Below are positions 52,622 to 62,033 of a stretch of 64,000 bases of DNA, piece after piece. The notes beneath the pieces were generated by a model that was given only the letters and a program-made list of their open reading frames with translations, did no database searches and had not been told where the DNA came from. How positions within the stretch are numbered: the first letter of the stretch is position 1; each line of letters starts with the position of its first letter. The DNA comes from Streptomyces sp. NBC_01306 (GTDB lineage: Bacteria; Actinomycetota; Actinomycetes; Streptomycetales; Streptomycetaceae): positions 3,126,001 to 3,190,000 of the forward strand of contig NZ_JAPEPC010000001.1 in NCBI RefSeq assembly GCF_026340465.1, read 5' to 3'. The translations under genes and the position numbers were made by a program.

Positions 52622-55060
52622 TCAGCTGCTGCCCTTGCCCACCGGCCAGACCCACGCGCCGCCGATCCGCTGCCCCGGCCGGCCGAGCAGTTTCTCCACC
52701 GTGACGTACAGCGCCGCGTCGTTGTCCTCGGGCGGTATGACGACCACGCCGGCCTTCCAGTACGCCAGGTCGTAGCGCGCCTGCGCCTGCCAGTTGGGGC
52801 CGATCGCCGGGATCTTCGCGCCGTAGCGGACGTCCCGGAAGAGGTTCGACGTGTAGCGGGGCGGCGCTCCGTAGATGCCGGTGCGGTCCGGCCCGTACGG
52901 CCCGTTGAAGTAGCCGCCGGGCACCGGGAAGTGGACGCCGGTGGCCGACTGCCAGTGCAGGGCTTCCGCGCTGCCCGGGTCGGGCAGCGGCACCGGGACC
53001 ACGGACTCGCCGGGGCCCACGTACTTCTTCCACATACCGTCGGCGATGAACGCCGGGACGTCCGGGCGGCTCTGCACCGGCATCGAGGTGGGCACGATCG
53101 GGACCAGCGCCGCCGCGACGGCCAACCCCCCGAAGGCGCGGTACGCGCGAACACGGGTGCGGATCAGCCGGTCGGCCGCCAGCGCGACCAGCACGCCGAG
53201 CGCGGGGGCGCAGATCATCGCGACCCGGCCCTCGATCACCGACTCGAAGAGCGGCCGGTGCGCCAGCAGCCGCCACGGGCCGGGGAGCACCACATGCGTG
53301 TACGGGATACGGATCTTCTGGCCCAGCGAGAGGACCGCGGCGGCCACCGCGGTGAACGCCAGTGCCTTGACCAGCGGGTGCCGCCACAGCCGTACCGTGA
53401 TCGCGAAGGCCAGCGCCACCAGCGGCCAGCCGTAGAAGGCGTTCTGCTCGGTCCGGTTGAGCGCCAGTTTGTCGGCCGTCGCGTCGCTGCCGAACAGGGC
53501 GCGCCCGGAGAACTCCAGGAGGGCGCGCGGGCTGTTGCCCGCGTTGTTCCCGTGCAGCACGCTGTGGTAGCTCTGCGCGCCGAAGAACTGCCAGCCCAGC
53601 GGGTACGCGACCAGCGGCAGCGCGGTCAGCGCGGCGACCCCGAGCCCCTTGAGCAGCGGGCGCCACGCCGCCCGCGCCACGTCCCTGCGCAGCAGCCCGT
53701 AGGCGAGCGCGAAGAGCAGCATCCCGAGGGCCGCGAGCAGGAACGGCTCCTCGCCGAGGAAGACCTGGTACGTGGCGAAGAGGCCGAGCAGCACCCCGTC
53801 CCGTACGACGTCTTCCCCCTCGCAGAGCCGCAGCGCCCGGTCGATGATGACCGGGATCATGAACAGCACCAGGAAGTTGGGGTGCGCGTTGCCGTGCGAG
53901 ATCATCGGCGGCGCGAAGGCGGCGAGCGCGGCGCCGAGCGCGGCTGCCCACCGGTTGCGGACCAGCCGCCTGGCGATCAGCCAGTACCAGGCGGCGGCCG
54001 TCGCGGCGAGCCCGCCGGTCAGCACCAGCGCCCAGGTCACGGTCGGCCCGAACGCCAGCGTCACCGGGGTGAGCGGGACGGAGAGCCCGAGCATGGGGGT
54101 GTTGCCCATGAGGTTCACCCCGGCCGGGAAGTTCTGCGCGGTGGTGAAGAGCGGGTTGTGCAGATGGGCGACGTTGTCCGCGGTGACCGCGAAGAACCAC
54201 TCCCACTGGTTCTGGTCCTGGAGCGAGTCGCGGAGGTAGCCGTGTCCGAGGTCGGCCCAGAGGTTCTTGTAGAGCAGCACGGACGCCAGCAGGAAGAGGC
54301 CGCAGACCGCCAGGTCGGTGCCGCGCACCGCGCGGGCCTTCAGCCGGATCAGCTCGGCGAGGACCCGCAGATAGTCGAGCGGCCCGACCTTGGAGCCCTC
54401 CTGGTGCGACCAGCGGACCGGGACCTCGGCGACCGCCCATCCCTGGCGCCGGAAGTACTGGAGGATCTCGACGTCGATGCCCCAGCCGTCGAGCCGCGCG
54501 TCGGCGAACGCCTCGCGTGCCTTGTCGCCGTCCAGGAGCTTGAACCCGCACTGGGTGTCGCGGATGCCGGGGACGGCGACGGCCCGTATGAGCCGGTTGC
54601 CCATCCGCCCCATCGACTCGCGCAGCCGCCCCTGGTGCACCTCGACGGTGGAATCGGGGTGCGCCCGCGAGCCGACCGCGGCCTCGTACCCGGTCTCCAG
54701 TTCCTGGGTGAGCCGGTCCAACTCCTCGATGGGCGTGGCCAGATCGGCATCGGTGACCAGCACCCGTACGCCCTTCGACGCGGCCACACCGAGCCGCAGG
54801 GCGTGCCCCTTGCCGCGGTTGCCCGGGCTGCTGACCAGCCGGACCCGGGGGTCGGCTGCGGCGGCCTCGCGGGCGATGCGCGCGGTGCCGTCCGCCGAAC
54901 CGTCGTCGACGACCACCAGCTCCCAGCTGCCGGACCGCCCGTCCAGATACGTACGGACGGCCTCCAGCGTGGGGCCGAGCCGCCCCTCCTCGTTGTAGGC
55001 GGGCACGACGACGGACAGCGCCACCGTCAGCTCCGCCGCCTGCGGCTCCACGACGCTCAC
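52622..55060 (-). CDS. GT2 glycosyltransferase fused to a GT-C-like membrane domain, 812 aa
   Basis: Residues about 10-240 form a GT2 catalytic domain of the dolichyl-phosphate-glucose-synthase type: LSVVVPAYNEEGRLGPTLEA, then VVDDGSADGTA and the acidic TDADLATP (Asp104, Asp106). From about 250 on, some 11-13 membrane helices with large loops follow, resembling GT-C transferases that use polyprenyl-phosphate sugars. The protein could therefore both make and use a lipid-linked sugar. GTG 55060 overlaps the regulator's stop by four bases (GTGA), so translation is coupled. The acceptor is unknown. Confidence 0.85.
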   Translation of the reverse strand: MSVVEPQAAELTVALSVVVPAYNEEGRLGPTLEAVRTYLDGRSGSWELVVVDDGSADGTARIAREAAAADPRVRLVSSPGNRGKGHALRLGVAASKGVRVLVTDADLATPIEELDRLTQELETGYEAAVGSRAHPDSTVEVHQGRLRESMGRMGNRLIRAVAVPGIRDTQCGFKLLDGDKAREAFADARLDGWGIDVEILQYFRRQGWAVAEVPVRWSHQEGSKVGPLDYLRVLAELIRLKARAVRGTDLAVCGLFLLASVLLYKNLWADLGHGYLRDSLQDQNQWEWFFAVTADNVAHLHNPLFTTAQNFPAGVNLMGNTPMLGLSVPLTPVTLAFGPTVTWALVLTGGLAATAAAWYWLIARRLVRNRWAAALGAALAAFAPPMISHGNAHPNFLVLFMIPVIIDRALRLCEGEDVVRDGVLLGLFATYQVFLGEEPFLLAALGMLLFALAYGLLRRDVARAAWRPLLKGLGVAALTALPLVAYPLGWQFFGAQSYHSVLHGNNAGNSPRALLEFSGRALFGSDATADKLALNRTEQNAFYGWPLVALAFAITVRLWRHPLVKALAFTAVAAAVLSLGQKIRIPYTHVVLPGPWRLLAHRPLFESVIEGRVAMICAPALGVLVALAADRLIRTRVRAYRAFGGLAVAAALVPIVPTSMPVQSRPDVPAFIADGMWKKYVGPGESVVPVPLPDPGSAEALHWQSATGVHFPVPGGYFNGPYGPDRTGIYGAPPRYTSNLFRDVRYGAKIPAIGPNWQAQARYDLAYWKAGVVVIPPEDNDAALYVTVEKLLGRPGQRIGGAWVWPVGKGSS

Positions 55061-55803
55061 CGGGCATCCTCGTCGGTCGTACGGTCACCGTCGGACGGGC
55101 TGTCCCCGCCGGACGCGCTGTCCTCGCCGGGGGCCGGGGCGGTGGCGCGCAGCTGCTCCGCCCAGCGGACGGCGTGTGCGTTGTACGCGTCGATCACCGC
55201 ATGCGCCTGTTCGCCGTCGCCGCTGGTCACAGCATCGACCAGCTCCTCGTGGCCCTGCCACAGCGCGTCGGCCAGTTCTGCGCGGCCGCGCAGGTACGGC
55301 ACGGCGAACACCCAGCACTGCACGCGCAGCCGGTGCAGGAAGTCGGAGATGTAGCGGTTACCGGTGAGCGCACCGAGCTCACGCCAGAACCGCAGGTCGT
55401 ACCCGATGAGGATCTCCAGACTGCCGGTCCGCGCCGCCTGCCCGGCCTCCTCGGCCCGGCGGCGCACGGACAGCAGCGCCTCACCCGCCACACCCCGCAG
55501 CGTGAGCCGCCGGAAGATCCCGTCGATGATCAGCGACCGGGCCTCGACCATGGAGCAGTAGTCGTCGACCGAGAACTGGTGGACCCGGAACCCCTTGTGC
55601 TGGTCCGAGTCGAGCAGCCCCTGCGCGGACATCTCGACGAGCGCCTCACGGACCGGGGTCGCCGAGACCCCGTACCCTTCGGCGATCTGCTTGACGGTGA
55701 AGATCTCGCCCGGCTGAAGACGGCCCGCAAGCACTTCGTCACGCAGCGCGTCGGCGATCTGCTGCCGCAGAGTACTGCGGGTCACCGCTCCGCTCGCGGG
55801 CAT
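55057..55803 (-). CDS. FadR/FCD-type GntR regulator, 248 aa
   Basis: Residues about 12-75 are a winged helix-turn-helix (FTVKQIAEGYGVSATPVREA, then LVEMSAQGLLDSDQHKGFRV); residues about 90-215 are the helical FCD domain (DYDLRFWRELGALTGNRYIS-like, with the usual metal-binding acid and His residues). The Glu/Asp-rich tail is low complexity. ATG 55803 has GAGGGG ten bases upstream. Coupled to the glycosyltransferase downstream (GTGA). A six-unit iteron array lies about 150-220 bp upstream and is a likely binding site. Confidence 0.88.
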   Translation of the reverse strand: MPASGAVTRSTLRQQIADALRDEVLAGRLQPGEIFTVKQIAEGYGVSATPVREALVEMSAQGLLDSDQHKGFRVHQFSVDDYCSMVEARSLIIDGIFRRLTLRGVAGEALLSVRRRAEEAGQAARTGSLEILIGYDLRFWRELGALTGNRYISDFLHRLRVQCWVFAVPYLRGRAELADALWQGHEELVDAVTSGDGEQAHAVIDAYNAHAVRWAEQLRATAPAPGEDSASGGDSPSDGDRTTDEDAR

Positions 55804-55951
55804 GGTCTTGTTTCCCCTCGTCCGACTCTGGGACACCCTACGGCCGACCGGGCCTTCCGATCGGCTCAGCCCGGATCGGAGACGGGCCCCGGCGGTACTG
55901 GCCGACGGGGCCGGCCGGCGGTGCTGCCCCACAGGGTTGTGACGCAGGGTT

Positions 55952-56025
55952 GTTGAAGAAAGTTCGTTGACGAAAGCTCGTTGACGCAGGTTCGTTGACG
56001 CAGGTTTGTTGATCAGGTTTGTTGA
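55952..56025. promoter_or_regulatory. Six GTTGA iterons at 14-nt spacing
   Basis: GTTGA begins at 55952, 55966, 55980, 55994, 56008 and 56021, with spacing 14, 14, 14, 14 and 13. Most are followed by CGCAGGTT-type sequence. The array lies in the 308-bp gap between the FadR-type regulator and the metallo-beta-lactamase-fold gene, upstream of both; nothing else is seen in the gap. Confidence 0.85.
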
Positions 56026-56111
56026 CGCGGCCGCATCTTCTCTAACCCCTTAACTATCTCTATGCTCGACGCGTCCGTCGCCTCCACGCCCGCCTGCCGA
56101 GGACTGGTCCC

Positions 56112-57347
56112 ATGACACCTGATCGAGGCCGCAGCCAAGACCGCCGCCAAGACCGCTCCGATCCGTCCGGCGAGGACCGGCCCCGCACCGCGGACGGGCC
56201 CCTCTCCCGACGTCAACTGCTGGGCGCCTCCGCCGCGGTGCTCGCCGCGGGCGGGACCGCCGCGACCGCCCTCGGCACGGAAACGGCTGAGGCGGACACG
56301 GCCCGAGCGGCCGAGGTCTCCCCGGCGTCGAACGCGCGCCCCGCGCGGGTCTCCCCCGCCGGAACCGAAGTGTTCCTGCTGGGCACCGCAGGTGGCCCAC
56401 CACCGGTCACCACCCGGGCCGGAACCGCCTCCGCGCTCTCCGTCCGCGGAAAGGTCTACGTCGTCGACTGCGGGCGCTCCGCCGTCACTCAGTACGGCAG
56501 GACCGGACTGAGGTTCCAGGACCTGACGTCGGTCTTCATCACCCACCTGCACATCGACCACATAGCCGACTACGCCAACTTCGTGCTGCTGGCCGCGCAC
56601 GGAGTCAACGACGTGGGCGACGCCGTCCTGTCCCCGTTCGACGCCTACGGCCCCGGCCCGGCGGGCGCACTGCCGGACGCCTACGGCGGCGGGCAGCCGG
56701 GGACCGTCGACCCGGCCGATCCGACGCCCGGTCTCAAGGACCTGACGGAGAAGTCACTCGAAGCCACCGCGTACAGCAGCAACATCTTCATGCGCGAGTC
56801 CGGCCGCCCCGACCCGCACACGCATGTCGACGTGCACGAGATCGAACTGCCTCCCGGGACAGGTGCCGACCCGGTCGGGAACACCGCGCCGGACATGGAA
56901 CCGTTCCTGGTCATGGACGACGGAACGGTTCGCGTCAGCGCGGTCCTGGTCCCGCACGGGCTGGTCTTCCCGTGCTTCGCGTACCGCTTCGACACCCCGG
57001 ACGGCTCGGTGGTCTTCTCCGGGGACACCGCGCTCTCCGACAACATGGTCCGCCTGGCGCGGGGCGCCGACATCCTCGTACACGAGGTGATCGACCTCGA
57101 CTTCTACCGCAACAGCACCGGCTACAGCGAAGCGCTGCTGCACCACATGGCGGCGGCACACACCGACGTCACCGAGGTCGGCCCGCTGGCCCGGCGCTGC
57201 GGGGTGCACACGCTGGTGCTCACGCACATCACCCCGGCCGACACCTTCCTGGTCCCCCACGACTCCTGGCGGCACAGGGCCCAACAGGGCTTCCACGGCC
57301 GGGTACTGGTCGGCAACGACCTCGACCGGATACGGCTGGGCAGGTAG
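56112..57347 (+). CDS. Tat-exported metallo-beta-lactamase-fold hydrolase, 411 aa
   Basis: Residues about 30-60 are a Tat signal (LSRRQLLGASAAVLAAG). The zinc-binding motif HLHIDH (145-150) is intact; further metal ligands include SGDTA and the C-terminal TLVLTHITP. The fold resembles RNase Z/arylsulfatase-type lactamase proteins more than antibiotic lactamases. An insertion of about 60 residues (GGGQPGTVDPADPTPG region) lies between the zinc motifs. ATG 56112 has GAGGA eight bases upstream. It is alone on the plus strand. Substrate unknown, but activity outside the cell is expected. Confidence 0.88.
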   Translation: MTPDRGRSQDRRQDRSDPSGEDRPRTADGPLSRRQLLGASAAVLAAGGTAATALGTETAEADTARAAEVSPASNARPARVSPAGTEVFLLGTAGGPPPVTTRAGTASALSVRGKVYVVDCGRSAVTQYGRTGLRFQDLTSVFITHLHIDHIADYANFVLLAAHGVNDVGDAVLSPFDAYGPGPAGALPDAYGGGQPGTVDPADPTPGLKDLTEKSLEATAYSSNIFMRESGRPDPHTHVDVHEIELPPGTGADPVGNTAPDMEPFLVMDDGTVRVSAVLVPHGLVFPCFAYRFDTPDGSVVFSGDTALSDNMVRLARGADILVHEVIDLDFYRNSTGYSEALLHHMAAAHTDVTEVGPLARRCGVHTLVLTHITPADTFLVPHDSWRHRAQQGFHGRVLVGNDLDRIRLGR

Positions 57348-57393
57348 CGCTGCTCAGCAGGTGAAACGCAGGCAGCTCGGACCCGCCCTGCGG

Positions 57394-58782
57394 TCAGGTG
57401 GGCGGGCAGCCTCCGGGACGGGCGTAGACGGTGATCAGGGCCGAGGTGATCTCCCGGCTGCCGCAGCTCACGAAGTACGTGCGCAGCGTGCGGCGCTTCA
57501 CTGCCTCCCGGGCGTCGGTGTCCAGCGGCTGGCCGGGCAGGTCGGAGACGACCACGATCCGCGGGGCGGCGAGGATCCGGTCGCGGATCCGGTCCGGCGG
57601 AAGCTCGGTGCCGGACAGCGTGTGGGAGGAGCGTGGCGCGCGGCCGAGGGAGAGATCGGTCAGCCCGCGGAAGTCGGCGGGCCGCCACAGCGTCCACACC
57701 CGGCGCCTCGCGGGGGTGAAGAGCAGCCCGTCCCCGGCGTGCCCGGCAGCTTCGACCGCCGCGGACACCGCCGTCACGTCGTTCTTCCGGCTCTGCGGGG
57801 TCCGCAACTCCAGACTCACGGGAAGCAGCGCACCCAGAGCGGCGACGACCGCCACGAGCGCGACCGCCCGCGACCAGCAGTGGTCCAGGACCGCACGGTC
57901 CGGGCAGGAACGGTCCAGGAAGGAACGGTCCAGGACCGCACCGGTCAACAGCGCGAGTCCGGCGGAGCAGAAGAGGACATAGCGGTCGACGTACAGCGGG
58001 TGGATGTACGACACCGCCAGCAGCAGCCAACTGGGGACGAGCAGCAGCGGAAGCGCGAGTGCCCGTACGCCGGGAGCCGGCCGGAAGCGGCGGCAGACCA
58101 GCGCGGCGGCGGTCAGTGCCGCGTACCCGGCGAGCGTGCTGACACCGGGTCTGCCGATCCATTCGACCTGGGCGGACTGCGTGGTGGAGAATACGGCGAG
58201 CGGCGCGAGACCGGCCGCCACACCTCCGGCCGCCCAGGTGAACGCCCGCCGCGACAGCGGGAACCCACGCTGCCCGGCCCGCCGCGCGAACACCGTCACA
58301 CCGTGCGCGACCACCGCCAGCACCGCGAACTCGTGCAGCAGACAGGCCGCCAGCATCACCGCGCCGTATCCGGTCCAGCGTTCCGCGAGCAGCAGCCACG
58401 TCGCCCAGACGACCAGGGCGCAGACCAGCGCGTACGAACGGCCCTCCTGCGCGTACCGCTGCACGGCCGGGAGCAGCGGCATGACGAGCCCGGCGAACAG
58501 CCCCGCGCGCGGCCCGGCCACCCGGTGCCCGATGAGCCCGACGCCGGCGGCGGCAGCGGACGTGGCGAGCACGGACGGCAGCCGCAGCGTGGTGAGGCCG
58601 CCGTCATGGAGCGCGAACAGGGCGTGCATCAGCAGGTAGTAGAGGCCGTGGACGGCGTCCACGGTGCCGAGCGTCCGCCAGATCCCGGCGACGCTGCGGT
58701 GCGCCATCTCGTAGGTCACCGCCTCGTCGCCCCAGAGCGTGCCCTCGCGCCTGATCCCCCACAGCCCGACGGCGAGCGCCAC
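57394..58782 (-). CDS. GT39/ArnT-like membrane glycosyltransferase, 462+ aa, uncertain start
   Basis: An integral membrane protein of the GT-C type, with about 10 helices. The first loop REGTLWGDEAVTYEMAHRSV contains the conserved acidic residues of protein-mannosyltransferase-like enzymes. GTG 58782 is the first usual start, but the frame stays open upstream to a TAG at 58951 and encodes SSRWWPIAAAVVPALVALA, which would complete the first membrane helix. That upstream part has no ATG, GTG or TTG. Either a non-standard start is used, or the start has been lost. A (ACTGCC)6 stretch lies in that part. Substrate unknown. Confidence 0.7.
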   Translation of the reverse strand: MALAVGLWGIRREGTLWGDEAVTYEMAHRSVAGIWRTLGTVDAVHGLYYLLMHALFALHDGGLTTLRLPSVLATSAAAAGVGLIGHRVAGPRAGLFAGLVMPLLPAVQRYAQEGRSYALVCALVVWATWLLLAERWTGYGAVMLAACLLHEFAVLAVVAHGVTVFARRAGQRGFPLSRRAFTWAAGGVAAGLAPLAVFSTTQSAQVEWIGRPGVSTLAGYAALTAAALVCRRFRPAPGVRALALPLLLVPSWLLLAVSYIHPLYVDRYVLFCSAGLALLTGAVLDRSFLDRSCPDRAVLDHCWSRAVALVAVVAALGALLPVSLELRTPQSRKNDVTAVSAAVEAAGHAGDGLLFTPARRRVWTLWRPADFRGLTDLSLGRAPRSSHTLSGTELPPDRIRDRILAAPRIVVVSDLPGQPLDTDAREAVKRRTLRTYFVSCGSREITSALITVYARPGGCPPT

Positions 58783-58857
58783 CAGCGCCGGGACGACGGC
58801 GGCGGCGATGGGCCACCACCGTGACGACGGACGGGGTGCACCCGTGATCGGGGCCGG

Positions 58858-58893
58858 GGCAGTGGCAGTGGCAGTGGCAGTGGCAGTGGCAGT
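58858..58893. repeat. Six copies of the hexanucleotide GGCAGT
   Basis: A perfect 36-nt microsatellite in the upstream part of the membrane glycosyltransferase frame; it would encode alternating Thr-Ala. The rest of the 453-bp gap (58783-59236) holds no recognised gene. Confidence 0.9.
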
Positions 58894-59185
58894 GGCCGGG
58901 CTGACGGCCCGCAGAGCGGTGGCGATGACGGGCTCCGTTGTTCGGGAGGGCTACGTAGTGCCAGCTCAACCCCACCAGCGTTGATGGGCAGCCCCCTCCC
59001 GCCACGCACATCAATGACCTGAGCCGGCACCGTCGGCAGTGAACGAAGCCACCGCGGCCCGTGCGGGGATGCGACGCCCGCCCTCCGGAGGGAAAATAGG
59101 GGCGTCAGCCCTGTGGCGGCCGGCCGCTGCGCGGTCACGGCACCGGGGCACTGGCGAGCACCTGTACACCCGGTGTCCAGCAGGG

Positions 59186-59217
59186 GGCAGGCCCGGACGG
59201 TCACCGAACCGTTCCGG
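59186..59217. repeat. Copy 1 of a 32-33-nt element shared with 61905-61937
   Basis: Both copies read GGGCAGGCCCGGA, then a short variable part, then CCGAACCGTTCCG. This copy ends 19 bases upstream of the FAD-oxidase start codon. Confidence 0.75.
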
Positions 59218-59236
59218 GCTCCGCGAGGAGTGCACC

Positions 59237-60622
59237 ATGGACAACACCGTGCTGGAGGGGATGCGGGACGCACTGCGTGGCCCGGTCATCACCCCACCGG
59301 ACGACGAGTACGAGGAGTCCCGGAAGATATACAACGGAATGATCGACCGGCGCCCGGCCGCCTTCGTACGGTGTGCGGACGCCGGGGACGTCATGGACGC
59401 GGTGGACTTCGTCCGTGCCCACGGCCTGGCCCCCGCGGTCCGCGGCGGCGGCCACAGCGGCTCCGGTCTGTGCCTGGTGGACAACGGCATCACCATCGAC
59501 CTGTCACCGATTCACGGAGTGCGGGTGGACCCTGCCGCCAGGACCGCCCAGGTCGGCGGCGGCAGCCTGCTCGGTGAACTCGACCACGCCGCCCACGCCT
59601 TCGGCCTCGGTACCCCTTCGGGCATCGTCTCGACGACCGGCGTCGGGGGCCTCACCCTCGGCGGCGGCCACGGCCACCTGACGCGCAAGTACGGGCTGAG
59701 CGTGGACAATCTGCTCTCCGCCGATGTGGTGCTGGCCGACGGCAGCTTCGTCACCGCGAATGAGCACGATCACCCGGACCTGTTCTGGGCGCTGCGCGGC
59801 GGCGGCGGGAACTTCGGCATCGCCACCTCGTTCACGTTCCGGCTGCACCCGGTACACACCGTGACGCTGGCGATCACCCTCTGGTCGCTGGAACACATCC
59901 GTGAAGTGCTGCAGTGGTACCGCGACTTCCTGCCGGACGCTCCCGACGACCTGAACGGCTTCTTCGCGGAACTCACCGTTCCGCCGGCCCCGCCGTTCCC
60001 CGAGGAGATCCACGGGCAGCCGATGTGCGGTGTTGTCTGGTGCTGGACGGGGGACCAGGACCGCGCGGAGGACATGTTCGCCCCCGTCGGCGAACCGGCC
60101 GCTCCGGCCTTCCACTTCACCGCGCCGATGCCCTACCCCGCGGTGCAGACGATGTTCGACGCACTGCTGCCCTCCGGCCTGCAGTGGTACTGGCGCGGTG
60201 ACTTCTTCGACCGCATCACCGACGACGCCATCGACGTACACACGAAGTACGCCCAGGCCCTGCCCACCGGCCTGTCGACCATGCACATGTATCCGGTCGA
60301 CGGCGCCGCCGGCCGGGTGGGCCGGGACGACACCGCGTGGAGCTACCGGGATGCCCACTGGTCGGGCATCGTCGGCGGTATCGACCCCGACCCGGCCAAC
60401 GCCGGGGCCATCAGGCAGTGGTGTGTCGACTACTGGGAGGAGCTGCACCCGCATTCGATGGGCGGCGGCTACGTGAACTTCATGGGCTCGGGCGAGGGCC
60501 AGGACCGGGTCCGGGCCACCTACGGCGACCACTACGACCGGCTGGCCGCCATCAAGAGAACCTACGATCCGCAGAACCTCTTCCGCGCCAATCAGAACAT
60601 CGCGCCTGCCGCGCTGGCATGA
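59237..60622 (+). CDS. FAD-linked oxidase (BBE-like), 461 aa
   Basis: An FAD-dependent oxidoreductase of the PCMH/berberine-bridge family. The FAD-binding region has PAVRGGGHSGSG, where His73 is the usual site of 8-alpha FAD linkage, then TGVGGLTLGGGHGHLTRKYG. Near the C-terminus GGGYVNFMG and YDPQNLFRANQNI fit the BBE motif. The second Cys link of true BBE enzymes is not certain; VVWCWTG lies elsewhere. ATG 59237 has GAGGAG six bases upstream. No signal peptide. Substrate unknown; such enzymes oxidise sugars or secondary metabolites. Confidence 0.92.
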   Translation: MDNTVLEGMRDALRGPVITPPDDEYEESRKIYNGMIDRRPAAFVRCADAGDVMDAVDFVRAHGLAPAVRGGGHSGSGLCLVDNGITIDLSPIHGVRVDPAARTAQVGGGSLLGELDHAAHAFGLGTPSGIVSTTGVGGLTLGGGHGHLTRKYGLSVDNLLSADVVLADGSFVTANEHDHPDLFWALRGGGGNFGIATSFTFRLHPVHTVTLAITLWSLEHIREVLQWYRDFLPDAPDDLNGFFAELTVPPAPPFPEEIHGQPMCGVVWCWTGDQDRAEDMFAPVGEPAAPAFHFTAPMPYPAVQTMFDALLPSGLQWYWRGDFFDRITDDAIDVHTKYAQALPTGLSTMHMYPVDGAAGRVGRDDTAWSYRDAHWSGIVGGIDPDPANAGAIRQWCVDYWEELHPHSMGGGYVNFMGSGEGQDRVRATYGDHYDRLAAIKRTYDPQNLFRANQNIAPAALA

Positions 60623-60654
60623 CGCAGGGCCGGGTTCTCCGTCGCCGGGCCGGC

Positions 60655-60682
60655 GCCGGTCAGCGACATGCGGCTGACCGGC
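60655..60682. terminator. Hairpin between convergent genes
   Basis: GCCGGTCAGC and GCTGACCGGC pair perfectly (10 bp) with an 8-nt loop, between the FAD-oxidase and LGFP genes; it can serve both. Confidence 0.88.
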
Positions 60683-60701
60683 CCCCCGCGTCTCCCGTGC
60701 G

Positions 60702-61778
60702 TCAGTTCCAGTTGCACTTGGAGTCAGTGAGCGGGTCCATGGCCTTCACCCATGAAATGTCCGGCCGCCAGGACTCCAAGTCCCACGACGGGCCGCCGAG
60801 CCACTGGCCGGGCTTCTTGGGCAACGTGAAGACGGCATGACAGGCGAACTGCTTGTACAGCGAACTGCGTTCGGTGGTGGTCATCGCCCACGGCGTGGGC
60901 ACCCGGCTCATCATCTGGTCCCAGCCCAGCTTGAAGTCCGCCTTGGAGGCGGCGCGTCCCTTCAGCGTGGGCCATGCGCGGATGACGAACTTGGTGTTCC
61001 AGGCGTCCATCGGGATCTCGACGCGAGTTTCGTTGATCAGGTCTGTTGCCTGGTCACCTGAGCTGTCCCCCACCACCCCGTAGTAGCCCGCGCACGCACT
61101 TTCGCATCCCTCGATGCCGTTGCCGTTCGGGTTGGAGAAGATCGTCAGGTTCTTGTTCGCGAACCTCTGGTAGTTCTCCTTGTTGTCCTTGTCCCAGGAC
61201 ACGTCGGACGTCGGGTAGCCGAAGTCTCCGGACTCCCAGTTGTACGCCGACCACACCGAGCCGATAGTGCCCGAGACCGCGTGGGCGCCGTGGGACAAGG
61301 TGGGGTGCCAGTAGATGGTGCCGTGCTGGAACTGCTGGCGCTTGCCCACCCCGTCGGGGTTGGTCAGCTCGTCTCCGGCGGGAAAGCCGAGGGAGCCGGC
61401 CTCCCAGCCCATGGTTCCCCACTTGTCGCCGATGGTCCCCCACACGGGGTGGGCGCCCGTATCGGGGCTCCAGTAGATCGATCCGCCGACGAAGGTGTTG
61501 TAGCGGCCGACCCCGTTCGGGGTGGTCAGCTCATCGGTCTTCGGGCAGCCGAGAGGCGACTTCTCCCCTCCCAGCTCCTGGTACTTCGCCAAGATCGCGC
61601 CCTGGACGTGGTGCCCGCAGATCACGGCGTCGTGGTCGTCGGCGGCGGCCCGCGGAACCTGGACGGCCAGAGCGAGAAGCATCGAAGTGAACACGGCACC
61701 TGCCGCCTTGCGCAGCGCACCCCGCCGGGGTGCGCGCTGCAGCGGTCCCTCTGAATGAGGACTTGTGTGTTGAGTCAC
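60702..61778 (-). CDS. Secreted LGFP-repeat protein with DUF2599-like C-terminus, 358 aa
   Basis: Residues about 15-50 are a signal peptide (AAGAVFTSMLLALAVQVPRA). Three LGFP-type repeats follow (SPLGCPKTDE, GSLGFPAGDE, GDFGYPTSDV), separated by NTFVGGSIYWSPDTG-like parts; such repeats bind the cell wall. A C-terminal domain (SRVPTPWAMTTTERSSLYKQ and SWDLESWRPDISWV), with Cys at LYKQFACHAVF and near the end (SKCNWN), fits DUF2599. GTG 61778 is the likely start, although its leader is weak. Role outside the cell unknown. Confidence 0.8.
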   Translation of the reverse strand: MTQHTSPHSEGPLQRAPRRGALRKAAGAVFTSMLLALAVQVPRAAADDHDAVICGHHVQGAILAKYQELGGEKSPLGCPKTDELTTPNGVGRYNTFVGGSIYWSPDTGAHPVWGTIGDKWGTMGWEAGSLGFPAGDELTNPDGVGKRQQFQHGTIYWHPTLSHGAHAVSGTIGSVWSAYNWESGDFGYPTSDVSWDKDNKENYQRFANKNLTIFSNPNGNGIEGCESACAGYYGVVGDSSGDQATDLINETRVEIPMDAWNTKFVIRAWPTLKGRAASKADFKLGWDQMMSRVPTPWAMTTTERSSLYKQFACHAVFTLPKKPGQWLGGPSWDLESWRPDISWVKAMDPLTDSKCNWN

Positions 61779-61904
61779 AGCCGACACGCTAACGACGCCG
61801 CCACAACAGCAAAGAGGCGTGATCCGGCCACGCTGTGTGCAGATCCTGCGTCCAATCGCCCCGCACATTCACGGCTGGGGACACAGTTCCTCCCCCCTGA
61901 CGGC

Positions 61905-61937
61905 GGGCAGGCCCGGAGCGTCGCCGAACCGTTCCGT
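61905..61937. repeat. Copy 2 of the 32-33-nt element shared with 59186-59217
   Basis: It lies in the 255-bp gap upstream of the LGFP gene, in reverse orientation to that gene, and downstream of the aminotransferase. Differences from copy 1 are three bases by eye. No other feature is seen in this gap. Confidence 0.75.
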
Positions 61938-62033
61938 GCGGGGGACGCTGAGACGCCGAGCGCCCCCGCGTCCCCCTCTCTGCTGCCCGCCGGCTAGGTC
62001 CTGTCCGGCCCACGAAGACCGGCCGGACAGGAC

